Positions 35,857-49,800 are shown, numbered from the stretch's first letter. The stretch: 64,000 nucleotides of DNA from Gymnorhina tibicen (GCA_013399875.1 VXAZ01005702.1:1343768-1407767), one strand, 5' to 3'. Numbers and translations: made by a program. Notes: a model not told the origin generated them from the letters alone.

Positions 35857-38800
35857 CTCTCACATGAATTGTAGCCTTTACTGGTTTAGGAATTACAGTT
35901 ATGGGGGAATATTATTTTCATGACATACTGTTTAAGAAGCATATCTGGAAACACCAATATATATGGTTTAATGTATGGGAAGAAGAGAAACCACTTGGCT
36001 GGAAATACAAATAAGAAAATTCATAGCATTCAGCTATCTTAAAGCCCAACCATGCCTAGGGATCATTTTTTTCCTATTCTTCTCTATCGACTTTAAAATA
36101 GGCTCCTTGTACTGAGATTGGCTAGGTAGGGTTGGCTGACAGGAAGATGGTATATAGATGGAAATGGACCAACAAAGAAAGGACAAATACCTAAGCTTGA
36201 TCCACAAGTTTTGCCATCTAGTTTTGTGAGTGTATAATGTGAGAAAACCACTCTATCTGAAATCATTCTTCTTCCCTTATATTAAGGCAGCTTTTCTAGC
36301 AGAATAGGCTTGCCGGCTTATAGCATATTTTGCATGGAGGTAGTAAAACTACTGAGAGAGAAATTCCTTCTGCTAGTGTACACACTGCCTGCTCTGAAGC
36401 ACTGCTGACATAGTTATGCCAATGTAACTACAGAAAAACTGACAGCTTCTCAAGTTAGCCTGTATTTATAGCTCTAGGTTAGAGACAGATTGAAAAGGCC
36501 ATTAACACTTTTATGTAAAATGCACTGTAAATAATATTTGTGTTTGAGACAAGGTTGAAGACTGATACAATCATGTTACACTCACTTTTCTTTATTTCCT
36601 GAGATCAAGAGCAAAACCCTGAAAATAAAGTGTTTGAAAACTGTGATGTCCTTATATTTTTGATCTATTCATAACCAGGAAGTTACAATAACATTTAAAA
36701 ATCTGTTTTGAAAAATGCATAGCTAGATTAAAGAGACTAAGATAAATTTAGAAAAAGAAAGCAAAGTTTCAGATGCATCTTCATACTACCAGTGCAAAAA
36801 TTGTTGATAATGACAAGCACTGTGATTTTGAATGTTTGTTAGGACTTATGTGACAGTACTATCAAGGATTCAAGTCCAGCACTACATGAGTTCTTTTTCC
36901 TGCTGTCCGGGTCCTTAGAGGTGTGTTGAAAATGTTTCCTGTGTCTTTGTACATTTTCAAGCCCAGAATGCTTTTTCAGTTCTTCATGAGTGTGACAAGA
37001 GTGAGATTTTGCAGATTTTAGACATTAACTCTGCAGAAGTGAAAATACCAAAAATCCTGTTAAAGAGGGATTTTTCCTTAGGAAGGGAAATCCAAGTGAT
37101 TTCACTTAGGAAGTGGGAAACTCAGACTTTGTTATTTCCCCATAAGTATTTTAGCCACCTGGTGATTTATTATTATGGACCAGGCTTGTTCAGCCCTTTA
37201 GCTATCTCTTCAAACTAATCGAGTAATTACCATTGTTAAGTATTTTCTCCCATCCCAGGTGACCAAGTTACTTTTGCAGTCATTGGAATATAAAATCACA
37301 TGTTCTGATCCTTTAGCTATAAGGACTGAGAAAGGAACAGAATCCAAAACGAAGTAGTTCTATCCTAATCCCAAAGAACATACATATTTTTAATATATGT
37401 CCCTGAAATAACTTCATGGGGAATTTTGACTCTTATGGAACAAATGCCTTCTGATGAGGGACAAAAATATATCCTTCACAAAATAAAACTCCAAACAGAG
37501 CTCTTCTTGAATCTTTTCAATTCTACTTGTTTAGTTTTCTTCAGTCCTTCTTCTCTAACTTCTATCACTCTTTATGCTCTGGAACAGAAATTAATCAGGT
37601 TTCTTTTTATGTTTCTTGCAAGTCCCACAAGGAATATTCACACAGGATTTATCTTATCATTTCAGTTTACTCCCTCTTTACAGAAGGAAAGAATAAAATA
37701 AAAGCCCTGTTTAGTCACATTCCTACAGAATGTCTACATGAAAAGGGCATGTTTTATATTTAGACCACTCGTGATTTTACCATATGAAGGCTAAGTAGAT
37801 TTTTTGAGGAGTTCTAATTGCTCCATATTGTACTAAACTGTACTGTCTGACTGTGTAATCAAATACAGCATAAACTGTTGCTAGCACCTTGTAAGTACCA
37901 AACAACAACAAAACTAGTAACTAATAAAATATTCAAGTACCGATTCAGGAGCAACAATTGTAAAGTACAAAAATGTTAAACATCATTGCAGCTCAAATCT
38001 TATCAAGTACACGTTAAAATTCAGTGCTGTAGAGAGGAAATAGCACAGTATCTTTTAAACAGCAGCCTATATCATAGTAAAGAAGAGTAGAGAAGTTTTT
38101 GCAAAACCTGTCAATTTATGCAATGTGTATACAGCCAGATACATAAAGGGTAATTTTCTAACAATGGATCTGATACATAATATTTCAGAAAGCAGGCTGA
38201 TGCACTTTATTCTGGTATGTCAAGTCTCTTACATAAAGGAGCTTCATTTTTATATGCAGGAGAACAAATGCTTTGGTATGCAAGGTTCAGCTCCAAAGCT
38301 TATACTCTCATAGATTTTATATGCAGTAAGAACAATGCAATGAACCAGTCTGACCTTTGGACATTGTTCAGCCTCAAAAGCTGTATTTCCTAATTCCTGC
38401 ACCATAACAAATAACCCGTGGTATTAGAACATATGCTTGAGAAAGACATCTGACCTCAATTTTAAAGTTCAGATAGTATTTGCTATCTATTTATCACTGT
38501 ATTACTGTAATGCTCAAATAAGCTTCAGTCAACAACTATGTCTACACTCTCTAGCACTTGTCCCTATGTTTCCTTCCCCAAAAAAAGCCATTCAGACCAA
38601 ATTTCCTTCCTCGGAAGAACACAAACTTCAAAAGCAAAATCTTCCTTTTTCAGATGGAACTTTCCTATATACAACAATGATTTCTAGCTGAAACCTAAGC
38701 CACTTCGAAACTAATGTACATTCTGCCGTTGGCTTGATAGCCCAGGGGCGTACTCCTGAAAAAGACTTTACAAGTTTGTAAGAGGATATGGTACTTCTCT

Positions 38801-39427
38801 TGCATAACTGATGTAGCTCTACTCTGTTCAAGATCATTAGCAAGCTGATTTGGAAAATCACAGTGGTATTGTTAGGGAGAACTACCTTTAATGCTTTTAA
38901 TGGTTAGATTGGGCATCTTCTTTAGAGATGTACATCTCAGAGAATTTATATAATATAATGTACTTTCATTTCAGATGTAAATACTTAGGAAAAGTGCTAA
39001 AAAAGCCCTTGAGCTTGCAAACCTTTCCTGCTCCTCTAAGACATTAATTAACTATGTGTATCCCTGTCAAAGATCGATGACGCTACTACTGGTGTAACAT
39101 CCCAAGATTTGTAATTCAGCAGTGAAAGTTTAATCTCTTAAGCATAGGCTTTATCTCTTAAGTATATACTTTAACACATTACTATCAATCAATGAATTAA
39201 AAGTGGGTTTATATCCTATTGACTTTATAGATGATAACATTCAGTTTTGAATATTAAAGCAAACACAAAATATGAACTCTAAATGTCTAATGTCATTCAT
39301 TATTTCTGTTTCTCCAACCATCTTCAACCTTTCAAAGAATGAGCAAAAACTATTAGGTTATAGCATTTGTTGGAGAACTTAAAAGTTCCATAGTGTCAAT
39401 TTATTTAATAATTAACTTTCACCATTT
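35857..39427. other. Non-coding A+T-rich DNA
   Basis: No supported gene or transposable element. A two-copy imperfect repeat around 'atctcttaag' is found at about 39133-39160. The stretch ends directly at the sharp left edge of the CpG-dense block. Confidence 0.55.
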
Positions 39428-39710
39428 TGTAACAAGGGCCACAGGGCCATCCCTGCCGGGTCTCTCCCGCCTCCGTCCCCGCTCCCGCTCTCCCCTCGGG
39501 GCTCGCAGGGCTGTTTCCCGCACGGTTCCCTCGCTCAGCCCAGGCTGCCGGGCAGCGTTTTGCCCTCCCTTGCCCAGGCTTTCCCCGGGGCTCTCGCCCG
39601 CCCGCCCGTGGCTGAGGGGCTCAGCCGAGCCCTGCGCTGGGGCCGCTGCAGCCGCTGGCACCGCCCGGGACCGGGCCCGGCAGCCCCGGCACATCCAACA
39701 CCTTGCCACA
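39428..39710. promoter_or_regulatory. Isolated CpG-dense block (CpG island-like), possibly an LTR
   Basis: A 283-bp G+C-rich segment with about 26 CpG dinucleotides by hand count sits in DNA that is otherwise A+T-rich and almost CpG-free. Both edges are abrupt. It begins TGTAACAAGG (39428) and ends CCTTGCCACA (39710), which are imperfect terminal inverted repeats (8 of 10) with the TG...CA form of LTRs. No matching 5-bp target duplication lies directly at these ends. An 8-bp direct repeat aattaact does flank a slightly larger interval (39410-39417 and 39791-39798). SP1-like GGGCGG-type motifs are present on the minus strand (near 39600). Frames open for over 100 codons on both strands cross it, because G+C-rich DNA lacks stops; I do not regard them as genes. 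It may be an orphan promoter, or a CpG-rich LTR or other insertion that is still undermutated. Confidence 0.6.
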
Positions 39711-41254
39711 TAAAGAGCATTTTCGTGGATTTCAATGCTTTTGGTTATCGTTCCTCCAGGAGACATAGTAAAATATTGTTCCAGCATTAAAATTAACTAC
39801 GTGTAGCTCTGCTAATGTGTTCTTCTCTTGATACAAGGGTTTTATGTAGCCAGGATTTCAAAAAGACCCCAAACAGCATTTCCTTAAGTTTAGTAATTTT
39901 TTGAACAAATAAGGCTAATGGAAAGAAAAAACCCAACAAACTAGAAAGATCTCATATTTACTGTTTGTGATGAAATAAACATTTTCATCAGAATCCTCTG
40001 TAAGTTGAATCATGTCTACAAAATGGTGTAGAACAACAAAAATCTTTTGTTATTCCTTGGCTTTTAAACTTTGCCTTGCACTGATGGTCATGCACAGGGA
40101 GACCTATCTCCCTGTTTTCACTCCAAGCTTCAGTAGATATTGTTTTAATAAAATAAATTGGAGCTGGAGGTGAATTACTAGTTTTGCTATTGACTTTGTG
40201 GAGGACCGTCAAACCTTATCAGTATTTAGAAGATACTTCCCAGCCAGGGAGGAGAACAAGACCGATATTCATATGCAGGGAGCAGATTTTTTCTGAGAGG
40301 GAAATGCACTCGTAATCCTGTTTTCTCTCTAGCAGACAGGCATTAAAATTGAATTAAGAAGACCTCAGCTCTGCTTTCAGTTAAGATACCGACACTATTT
40401 GGAGAAGATTCTGTTCTTTTGTTTCTCTGGTTTTACTTTGCCCTGGCCATTTGATGATGACTTTTTCTTACCCTGTACTTGAACAGTAACTCACAGGCAA
40501 TTCTAACTCACTTCTAGCTGCTACTGTAATAATAAATAGAAAGAATAAACAAAATGTATAGACAAATACAGAATTTCAAATATCGAGACGAGCATTGTAT
40601 TTTGGATACTAGTTCAGGGTGAAGCTTCATGAGAGATTAAGGAAGTCTAAATGTCAGTGCACCCTTTGCTCTGGCACATTTGCTTATCTTGGCTCTCTGA
40701 TGTGTCAGTTCACTTGCCAACTCAGCAGAAAACTAACCCAAAAAAGAAATAGAATAGATTCCTGCAAGCTCAGTAAGTTGAATTGATTCATTGGTAGGCC
40801 AAGTGAATGCTGGAGCTGCTACAAAAGAAGAGGGAGGAAGTGGGGAACAGTTGTAGCCCAATTTAAATCTGTTTGTGCTGCTCTAGAAATATTTCCAATT
40901 GCACAAGAAAAGTAAACAGTTTAGAATGCTTAACAGAAAATGCATGTCACCATACTGATGTCTTTTGTATTTTTTTAATTTATAAATATTCGGTAAGTAA
41001 TATTTTTGTTGAATGTAGACTTCAGGTTAGTGAAAAATAAGCTGATGGACTATTTGCTAGTATTTTAACATCAGCAGTCTAGAAAAATATGATTTTTTTG
41101 TATAGCTCTCCCTCACCTCTAGTTTCTGATAACAAATAGAGTTGGTTGCAACTTGTTTTCCCCTCTATCTTGTGAAGAAAAATAAAACAAACAAAAAATT
41201 ATTTATTCTTATCACTTACTTTTAGTGGATATTGAGTACTATAAATATAGGAGC
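39711..41254. other. Non-coding A+T-rich DNA, no feature seen
   Basis: Composition falls back to A+T-rich directly after the CpG block. No gene, splice-site pair or repeat family that I can support. Confidence 0.55.
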
Positions 41255-42535
41255 AGCAAAAAGACTAAGAAAAAGGTGGATTCACTATTCAGTAGGGTAA
41301 GGAACCTGTTGATACAGGACACAGAAAAGGCCAAGGTACTCTATGCCTCTTTAATTTTCTTTTTTTTTAAACTGGTAGCGTCTGCTCTTACATGATTCAG
41401 CTCCTTGTACTGCTTGCAGTCTTTGCAAGTGAAACAGTAACCACAGTAGAGAAAGATGCATTAGGGAGGACCGGAGTCATCTAGACATACAGAAATTAAA
41501 GGGCTGTGGTGAGATTGCATCCAGAGGTACTGAGGGAACTGACCAATGACACTGCAAGATCTTTACCATAATGGAAAGGTCATACCAATCAGGGAACTTG
41601 CTGGTGTCTGAAAAGACAAACATCACAGTCATCTTCAAGAAAGCAAGAAGGAGGAACTAGAGAACTGCAAACTAGTCAGCCTCACCTTGGTCCTTGACAA
41701 TGTGATGGAGCAAATCCAACAGAAGCCATTTACAAATTCATGAATAACAAGACAGTGATCAGGAACAGCTCTCATGAATTTACCAAGGGCAAATATTCTC
41801 TTCCTAAATTGTGATGAAAAGGCCAACTCTGTGAACAAGGAGGACAGATGTTGTTTTCCTTGACTTCAGCAAAGCTCCTGACCCCATCTACCATGGTGTC
41901 ATTATAGGCAAATCGGTGAGATAGGGACAGGATAAGAGGACTACAAAGTGAATAGAAATTTGGAAGGATCTCTGGCAGCTGCTCACTAACTGATATTCTT
42001 TAGGGACTGACCCTTGCATCAAAACTGTTGAATGACTTTATTAATGACATGGAATATGACATGAAATGGAATCTACCCTTAGAAATTCAGTTAATACCGG
42101 ATTGTGGCTCATGGTCATTATGCTGGGGGGCAGGGCTGCCACCGTGACCTAGACAAGCCTGGAAAGATGGGCTGATGGGGACTTCATGGGAATGAACGAG
42201 GCAAATGCACTTTCACACAGCTAGGGTAGAATAATCCCACACAACATTAGAAGATGGGGATTGACTGATTAGGAAACAGCTTTGAAGAGGAGAACTGAAG
42301 GGGGATGGTCAACAGCAAACTGAAGAGGAGTCAGCAATGCGCCTTGCAGAGAAGGCTGTCTGCATCCTGGGCTGCATGAGCAGCATGGTAGCGAACAGGC
42401 CACGGGATCCTTTCCCTCTACTCAGCATTTGTGCAACTGCATCTGCAATATCATGACTCTGCTTTGCGTAGAGGTTTGGACTAGACAACCTCAGGAGGTC
42501 TCCTCTAGCTTTAAGCATCCTGTGATTCCAAAAAC
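41255..42535 (+). mobile_element. CR1 LINE, 5'-truncated copy with ORF2 remnant
   Basis: About 1.28 kb matches avian CR1 from the middle of ORF2 to the 3' end. Landmarks in order are: 'gacacagaaaaggccaagg' near 41320, 'tactgagggaactgacc' near 41527, the reverse-transcriptase palm region (41619-42055), 'gagtcagcaatgcgccttg' near 42331, 'gcatcctgggctgcatgag' near 42363, and a terminal 'ggtttggactagacaacctc'...'catcctgtgattcc' reaching 42535. Full-length CR1 is about 4.5 kb, so the 5' two-thirds is missing, as is usual for target-primed LINE insertions. The copy is strongly diverged, with stops and small indels. The terminal octamers are reduced to a single 'tgtgattcc'. Older than the two 3' fragments at 20140 and 28037. 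Confidence 0.85.
41619..42055 (+). pseudogene. CR1 ORF2 reverse-transcriptase remnant
   Basis: Conceptual translation shows three recognisable blocks of CR1 reverse transcriptase. Asn-Ile-Thr-Val-Ile-Phe-Lys-Lys starts at 41619, the usual '...VTPIFKKGKK' site. Phe-Leu-Asp-Phe-Ser-Lys-Ala-Pro-Asp lies at about 41856-41882, the catalytic-region 'LDFSKAFD' block with Phe changed to Pro. Leu-Asn-Asp-Phe-Ile-Asn-Asp lies near 42028-42048, the 'LFNIFINDL' block. Stop codons separate them and the FADD catalytic box further on is not recognisable. The protein is dead and cannot have been functional for a long time. Confidence 0.8.
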
Positions 42536-43779
42536 CTAATTTCATTCACATTATACCTAATTATTAGGACCACTGTTATCCACCATTATATTTGTTGTTC
42601 CTAGATGATGTGTCCTTTCTGGGTGCTCAAAGATTTGGAGAATTTGATCTCCAGTTAATGTGAGTACCACAATCAAGATAGTAAAAAATCAGTGCAAAGG
42701 GCAATGGTATTGATGTTATTGATCATATCTTTCTAGTGTGAGTATTCATGCAGCACTAACAAGATTCACCAAATTCTGTCCTAGGTGGCTACATTTAAAA
42801 TACGGATTGGATTCTGTTAACGCTATTCCCCTTTCAGTTGTTTGCAATCCTCCTAAACCACTGGAATGGACACTTGAGAACATTACACACTCTTACCCTC
42901 TTTAAACTTTGGTGAGTGAGGAATTTTTTATTTGTCCTTCCCTTAATAAGGAATTCTTGACTATTCTTTTTGTCTAGTGACAGTTTGTCAAGTATATATC
43001 TATCATTAATTTATAGCCTGAATTTCTGCACTCTTGGAGAAATCTCTTTTATCTGAAATACTGATTGCAAAATTAGGAGTCAAATTTTTCACACTAATGT
43101 ACTGAAGAGTTATAATTGATACCTTTCTGTACAGCTTTTTGAGATGTCATAAACCTCTTGTTAATCAGGTGACATTTTGTGATTGAGAATGTATTTTTTA
43201 CACATTCCATAAAACCTGATTTTGTATAAAATGCTAGATTCAAAAGCATAAAGAGCAATTATTATTATGATTATTTTTCTTTAGATTAAAATGTATGATG
43301 GAAAGTTTTGCATCGTTCCCACAATAGACCTACATTGCATAAAGATTTAGTACTGAAAGGAACCTGCTCTTTCTTCACTGAATAGAACTGTGGAGTATAT
43401 AGCACACATAAAAATGAAAAATCTCATTTTTGTTGCAAAAAACTGAATCTACAGAGAATTATTAAAAAGTGGAGCCACAGCATAATGACATAAAAATTTC
43501 CATGCTGACTTTTCTGAGACAAGATGTATGTTACAATTGTGCTACATTAATAAAAGATTAGCTAAATATGCCAATTATCTCTTCAGTGTAAAATTTCCCC
43601 CTCATTCAGTATGACTAGGAAGTTGGGAACTATTTTAACAATTTGTTCCATTTTAATCATCACAAGATAAAAATTTACATTAAAAAAAAAACCCTGAGCT
43701 TCATCAAAAATAGAACCTCTTTTTTTTAAATTCTACCTTTTTTTTTTTTTTAATTCTAAGGATATAAGAATAATTATTA
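42536..43779. other. Non-coding A+T-rich DNA, no feature seen
   Basis: No gene or repeat family recognised. A and T runs occur near 43682-43692 and 43738-43752. Confidence 0.55.
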
Positions 43780-43870
43780 AAAGTTCTGGCCAAATTCTGC
43801 TGGAAGCAATTCCACTGTTTTTACTGGAGCTGCTTGTAAGGGGCTTGATCCAGGTCTACAGAATGAGAAA
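43780..43870. repeat. Possible ancient amniote repeat relic
   Basis: The phrases 'ggccaaattctgctggaag', 'caattccactg' and 'tactggagctgctt' recall a very old repeat widespread in reptiles and birds whose copies carry 'ggccaaattctg' and 'ccactgacttcaatggag'. The match is short and I cannot name the family with confidence. Confidence 0.25.
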
Positions 43871-46800
43871 GGGATTTTTTTTCTTCTGATTTTAATAGGA
43901 GCTAGAATAATTTGGTAATTCTGGTTTTGTGATCCTATATATAAAGTATTCAGTGAAAATAAGAGTGGGTTGGTTTTTGTTTGGGTTTTTTTTTTTCATC
44001 AAGAGAGTATATTCCAAATGGAAATGGTCAAGGCTTTTTTTCAATTTATTGAGTTTAATGCGTTTACTTTTGTGCAGTTAGCTATGACACATGGAACAGT
44101 TTATATATCTAGTCTGTTCTAATCTAGCTGATATAAACTATTGATTTTAGTGAGGGAGGACAGTTATAATCCCAGTCTGATGAGACTTGTCTTGATTTGA
44201 GGACACATTCCTGGATCAAATCCCAGGGTAATAATGTCAAATGCTTCTACAGAGGCTTTAAACCAGCTACAATCAAAACTCCTTGAAAGGTATTAAGTGA
44301 GAAGGAAGAAAAAACATAGAGATTCTATTAAATATAATAATGCTTTTCCGTGTACATTTTTAGTAGAAATGTGGTTCTATATTGTTAAATTATCAGAGGT
44401 TATCCTTGTAACTATCTCTATCTGCTATATAAATATACATTTGAGATTTTAAAATGTGACAGTTTAAATTTCTATAATTTGTTGCTGAGTTTTGCATTGT
44501 AATTTTAATGCTAGGGAAAAACATTCTAAGAGAATTGTTAGAATCTCAGAAAAATATAATAACCTTATTTTCAATATAACTGAAAGCCAAGACCAAGGCT
44601 TTAGTGCATTGGGGGCAGCCACTTCCTATTAATTTCTGCTTATCCACATTATATGAGTTGCATATTCAGAACTGTACATAAGGGATTTCAATACCCTGTT
44701 TCAATTAATTTCTAATGATAATTGGGAATCAAAACCCTTTGTATGGCTTTGATAACCCAATAGAAATATGTTAAGGACTCCTATAAACGTTTAGGGAAGA
44801 ACTCTACTTCAAGCATGTGAGCTGACATTAAGACAATTACTTATGCTCTTTAACTTAAACATAACCACCTTTTTCATCATTTGTATCCAACAGATTGGGG
44901 TTTAATTCAGAATAAAGTAGGAGTCTTTCAAAAGTTTCAGTGTAAGTCAGTGGTCAACTGGGAAAATGGGAATTTTCTGTCTTGATGGATGAGATCTTCA
45001 CACTCGGTATTCCCTGGTCTGATTCACACTCCATTTTGAGGAAACAGTGTAAAAGCAAAAGAGAGACAGCCCAAGACCATCCATCTTTTCTTCTTTTCTG
45101 TCAACTCCAGCTCAACCAGGAGCATTCCTTGTATTCCCAAAGTTAAGTTTCATACAACATTAACAGAAGAGGAAAGCAACTAAGAGTAAGAAATTAATAA
45201 TTTATGGTCAGAAAAAATAGAAGAGTTATTGCAGCAAAAAAGATGCTGGGAGGTTGCTCCAAACAGTAGTTCTATAGCACAAAGGATCTAATAATGATGT
45301 TGCTGCAGGCAGGGACAGTGAGAAGAGGACAGAGTAATATATTTGCAGAATGATGAGACAATATAACTCTAAACAATCCTGCATGTTTTTACTGATTTTA
45401 GAAAGAGGTGTTATTTTCTAGATTTGCATACTTAGCATGCTTTGGAAAATGTTACTGCATTCCACTGATGTCTGAGAACAAAAGAACTTTCTGTTCCCTG
45501 GCAGAAATGGTAAAATTATCTTAAGATATTGATTAATTTTTTTTTCTTTCTGTTTCATAAATAATGCTGGAACAAACTTATGTTCAGGATATCATACACT
45601 AGTGCCTTTTCCATCTTCTGTTTCCATAATTAAACTGATGGTCTGAGATGCTGTACAGGAAAAGCCCTGAAATTAAAAAAGAATGGTGCATTGTGGCCGT
45701 GGTTTCACATTATAAGTGTACTTAGATATTTTAAATTGCATTCTGTATGTTAGATTGAGATTGTTATACAAAACTGTCTCCTAGGCTTAGCTGGCTTTCC
45801 CAAAGAAATTCCTATAGTACAATTTCTTTGTCCAAATTCCTGCTTGTCGTGATTTTCACTGTCCAAACATACATATGCACAAAGAAGCACAGAGGCATAC
45901 ATTCCTTTCTGTAATGGGAGGAGTTTCTCCATATCTGAGAAACAGCTGGAAATCTTCTGTAGGACTAAGGTGGGATTATAGCTCCATTTTAATGTTTATA
46001 CTCACAGATAAAAGCTATCGCCCATGCAGCAGAGGAGATAAGATGGCTGACAGCACTAAGCTGCCTTCACTAAGCAATGCTGATGGCTGCCTTTTTGGCA
46101 GCCTGGAGCACTATGCATGATTAAAGAGAGAAACTTAAGCTAAACCAGACACTCTGAAAAGAAATACACTTTGGAATAATGTTAACTCTACTTAGCACCT
46201 AGGATTTCACTGTATATATCTTAATAGTCTTAAACAGCTCCCTTTGTAAGCAATTCATCCAGGAGTTAATGTGTCAAGTTTAATACTCATCAAGAAACGC
46301 TCATTTGTAACTAAAAGGTTCATAATGCAGAGGAGCTTTTCATCTTGGACATGTAATCACCAGCCTCCAAGCAGAACACACCAGAATATATATCCTGGGC
46401 TTGAGCTCTAGAACTGCCACAAGAAAAGGCTGGCACAAATTTTCTTGCTGTTATTCCCCTCCTCAGTCTCCTAGATTCCAAAGAAATCTGTATATGTTGG
46501 ACAGATGCTGAAAATGTGCAGAAAATCAAAAGCTATTTTCACTAGAAATTGTATATGCAAAATTTAAGCTTTATCTTGGCTACCTCAGGAGGCAGGAAAC
46601 AGCTGGTGAGGCAGGAATGCTTTCCTTTTTTCTGTCTTTGCCTCTGGTAAGCCCAGTCCCATGCTGAACTTATTAGGAATGTTTGCCTAGTTAAGGTCAC
46701 TGAAAGATGAAAAACCAATTAGGAGTAATCAGGTATGCTTTGGCTTTCAAATGGATGGATTTCCACCAGCTGTGATCCACTGAGGTCTCCTTACCCATTC

Positions 46801-49800
46801 TGTGAACCTCCTTGCACTGCCTTCATATGTTATACTCTCCTACAATTTTCTAGATGGAGTTCAGCAGATAGTGGAGTCTATGGTCTATAAGACTGCAAGA
46901 CTTTAAAGAGAAGTTTTAGTGGGCAAGCTGTCAGGCAACCAACTGGGTAAGGAAGGCTGAAGAACAAAATTAATGAAGTCCAAGACGTGGAACTATTCAG
47001 GTCTTCTTCGTTTCTACTGAAACTACCTTGACAATTACTTTAACTTCATGTTTGTTCAAAAATGATATAGTCTTGACAATTTTTGCAGGAGATTAAAAAA
47101 TCTGCATTTTATCTTCTTATCTTTAATTATATTAAAGAATAATGACATCCCGTCTTTGGTATCTAGTCTTTCCAAGTACATGTGTTCCAACCTTTCTTTC
47201 TTCTAGAAAGATCCATGATTTTTCAGGTTCATCTGGTTATCCAAATTAAAATATTGTCATGAGAACAATATGTGAGCTTCTTATATATGAGGTTTATTGT
47301 CATAAAGCCCAGGTTCTGCAGAAGGTTTTTGGAGTTTTTGCACACAAATTTATATTAGTTGAACAGCAAAGCTCTTTAATAATATTCTAAACAGTTGTTT
47401 AATATTCTTTATAGTATCAAATGCTTTATTTTTGTCTTTTTTGCTTTGCTTATTTGGTTTTTTCCCCCAAAGATTGAATATTATCTAAGAAAAAGTTTTT
47501 TTAAAAAACAGACTGATATAAATAAAGAATCGGTTAGTGTGGGGTTATTTGGCTGAGAAAGTGCAATAATTTTAGTTTGTCTTAGGTTGGAACTTCAGAA
47601 ATTTAAGTTTAAATCCTTAGTCTGATTGGTTCATTTGATGTGTAACAGCCACAACAACAGAACATAAGACCCTCAAATAGTCAGTTTTTAAGCTGTTAGA
47701 ACAGTGTGCTTGCTTGGGAGAAAGTGGCAAAAAGAGTGTTTTTAATAGATGTTTGCAGTTATCAGTTGTGCATTATTTCCTGTAATACTTTATGAAATAT
47801 TTACAATGGCTGCAGCTGTAGAAATATTATTTTTGTTCTTCTTAGAACACTGCGGGTGATAGGAAAACAGATTTTTCCTCAGGTCTAATTCTATAGAATT
47901 ATCTAAACAAGAAAATATAAACTTTCTTTTGATTCTTGAAAAAGTCAGTGGGATTTCACTGTTTATTGGTATTAAAAAACCACTCAACTAATTCCACATA
48001 GCAAGAAGGAGGTTTTGTTCCACAGAATGCAAAATCTAAAGGAACAATGGTGTCCCATTAACATCAAGTATTAGAATCAAGTGAGACTTTATATTTGAGG
48101 AAAAAAACCCAAGAATGTAAAACTTACGTGCCCTTTCTCATCTCACACACTAAATCTGTGACACTGCTAGGGACCATTTTTAGATTCTTAGTACACTACT
48201 TTAGCATTCTTCTGACAGAATTCTGCCAGAGAGCTGAGAAAACTAGTAGAAACCACCTGACAGAAAGCCTTAAACTGTAGGTATGACTAGAATCTCTCCC
48301 TGCCACCACTAATGGAATACTGCTACTGACTGTGGCAAGGCTAGAATTTCATGCAAAACTTTAAGCATGCTATTTCCCTAAAAATTTTGAAAAATTGTAT
48401 ACTTGATCAAGCATGTGATTTATTTTAAATATGCAAAATAGAATATTAAAATTAAGAGCTTGATCTTACAGCCTCCAGGTATATTCAAGCACTATTTTTC
48501 TTTACCTATAGTAATCCCTTCAAAATTCCCGGTAAATGGAAACATCTATCAAATTTATTTTTAGAGACATATATGGGATATATGTATGCTATATATCTGC
48601 ACACCCTGGAAAATATGATGTTGTGTCAAATTGCAAAGGGTCTTGATTCCCCTTTCAGGAAAGTGGAAACCCAAAAACTAATTCCAGGAAAGACTTTTCC
48701 TGGAAAAGAAAGAAAAAAAGAAAAGGCAATCGCAATCCCTGATGAAGAGAACATAACAATATGTAATTATGGGACCAGCTAAGCTATGGTCACCTCTATT
48801 CTAAAGTTAAACGGTAGCTGCAGTAACCAAAGCTGTACACAAGTGTGGGAATAAAAACAACTGGATGAGAAACAATTAAAGACCATTATTTAGAAAACTA
48901 AATCAAGCCAAAAATATTTTTCTCTTTCTGTTTGGCAGCTGTTGACTGTAAGGGACAGTAAGGGTCAGTAGGAGCAAACAGGGCCAAAAGAGGTAATTTC
49001 CTGTGCTGAAAAATGCAATAACAAAATATGAATAGATGTGAGAAACTAATAAACATGAGAATAACATGATTTCTTTGTTCACATTACATGATAAGCTGAA
49101 AGGAGCACCAAGGTAAGTAGTAGGCTAGACATAGATATGTGGGTTTATTAAGCACAGTTTTCCCCACTGGGTGCATGAGAACAGACACCCTGAAGCTGAG
49201 AGGTCCCCATACAGGTCCTCATACACTGTGACTTGTGCGGTATGTGTCTCAGTTCAGCTGTGACACAAAGAATGCTGAGGATCCTCTCAGACGGAATGGG
49301 ATAACTTACTCCTCCAAAGCTCTCTGGGAATCCAGGAGTAAAGATGCCTATCAACAGCTTGCTTCATGGCCAATATGGTAAGACAACTTAAGCATAAAGA
49401 ATTGATAAGAACTAAATCATTAACAAGCCTGAACAAGCTATCCAGGCCTTCTCTAATGGGCTTTAAAACCAAGCTGTTTCTATGCTAAACCCAAAGCTGC
49501 ATTAACTTAAATGGAGGTGGGTTTCAACACCTTCTTTTTATTATGTTGTCTTGCTTCTCTTGAAAGGCTGTGAAGGCAACGATGACAGGTGAAGTACCAA
49601 GATTTCCCTTGATCTCACTCATTCGTACAGTTGACATTTGGAGAGTGTCATCGACGCAACATTTTGATGCCTGTATATGTTGTCAAGAGCAGACCAAGGC
49701 AAAGCAACTGAAAACAATTTAGCAGAAACAAAACACATTTGCGACAACATTATCCCACCTTTACTTTTAGAAGCTAATGTTTTTGGAGGCAGAACTATGT

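Noticed and set aside
39393..39787. Overlapping 106- and 122-codon frames on both strands across the CpG-dense block
   Set aside because: G+C-rich sequence lacks stop codons, so both strands stay open by composition. The translations are Ala/Arg/Gly/Pro-rich with no domain.
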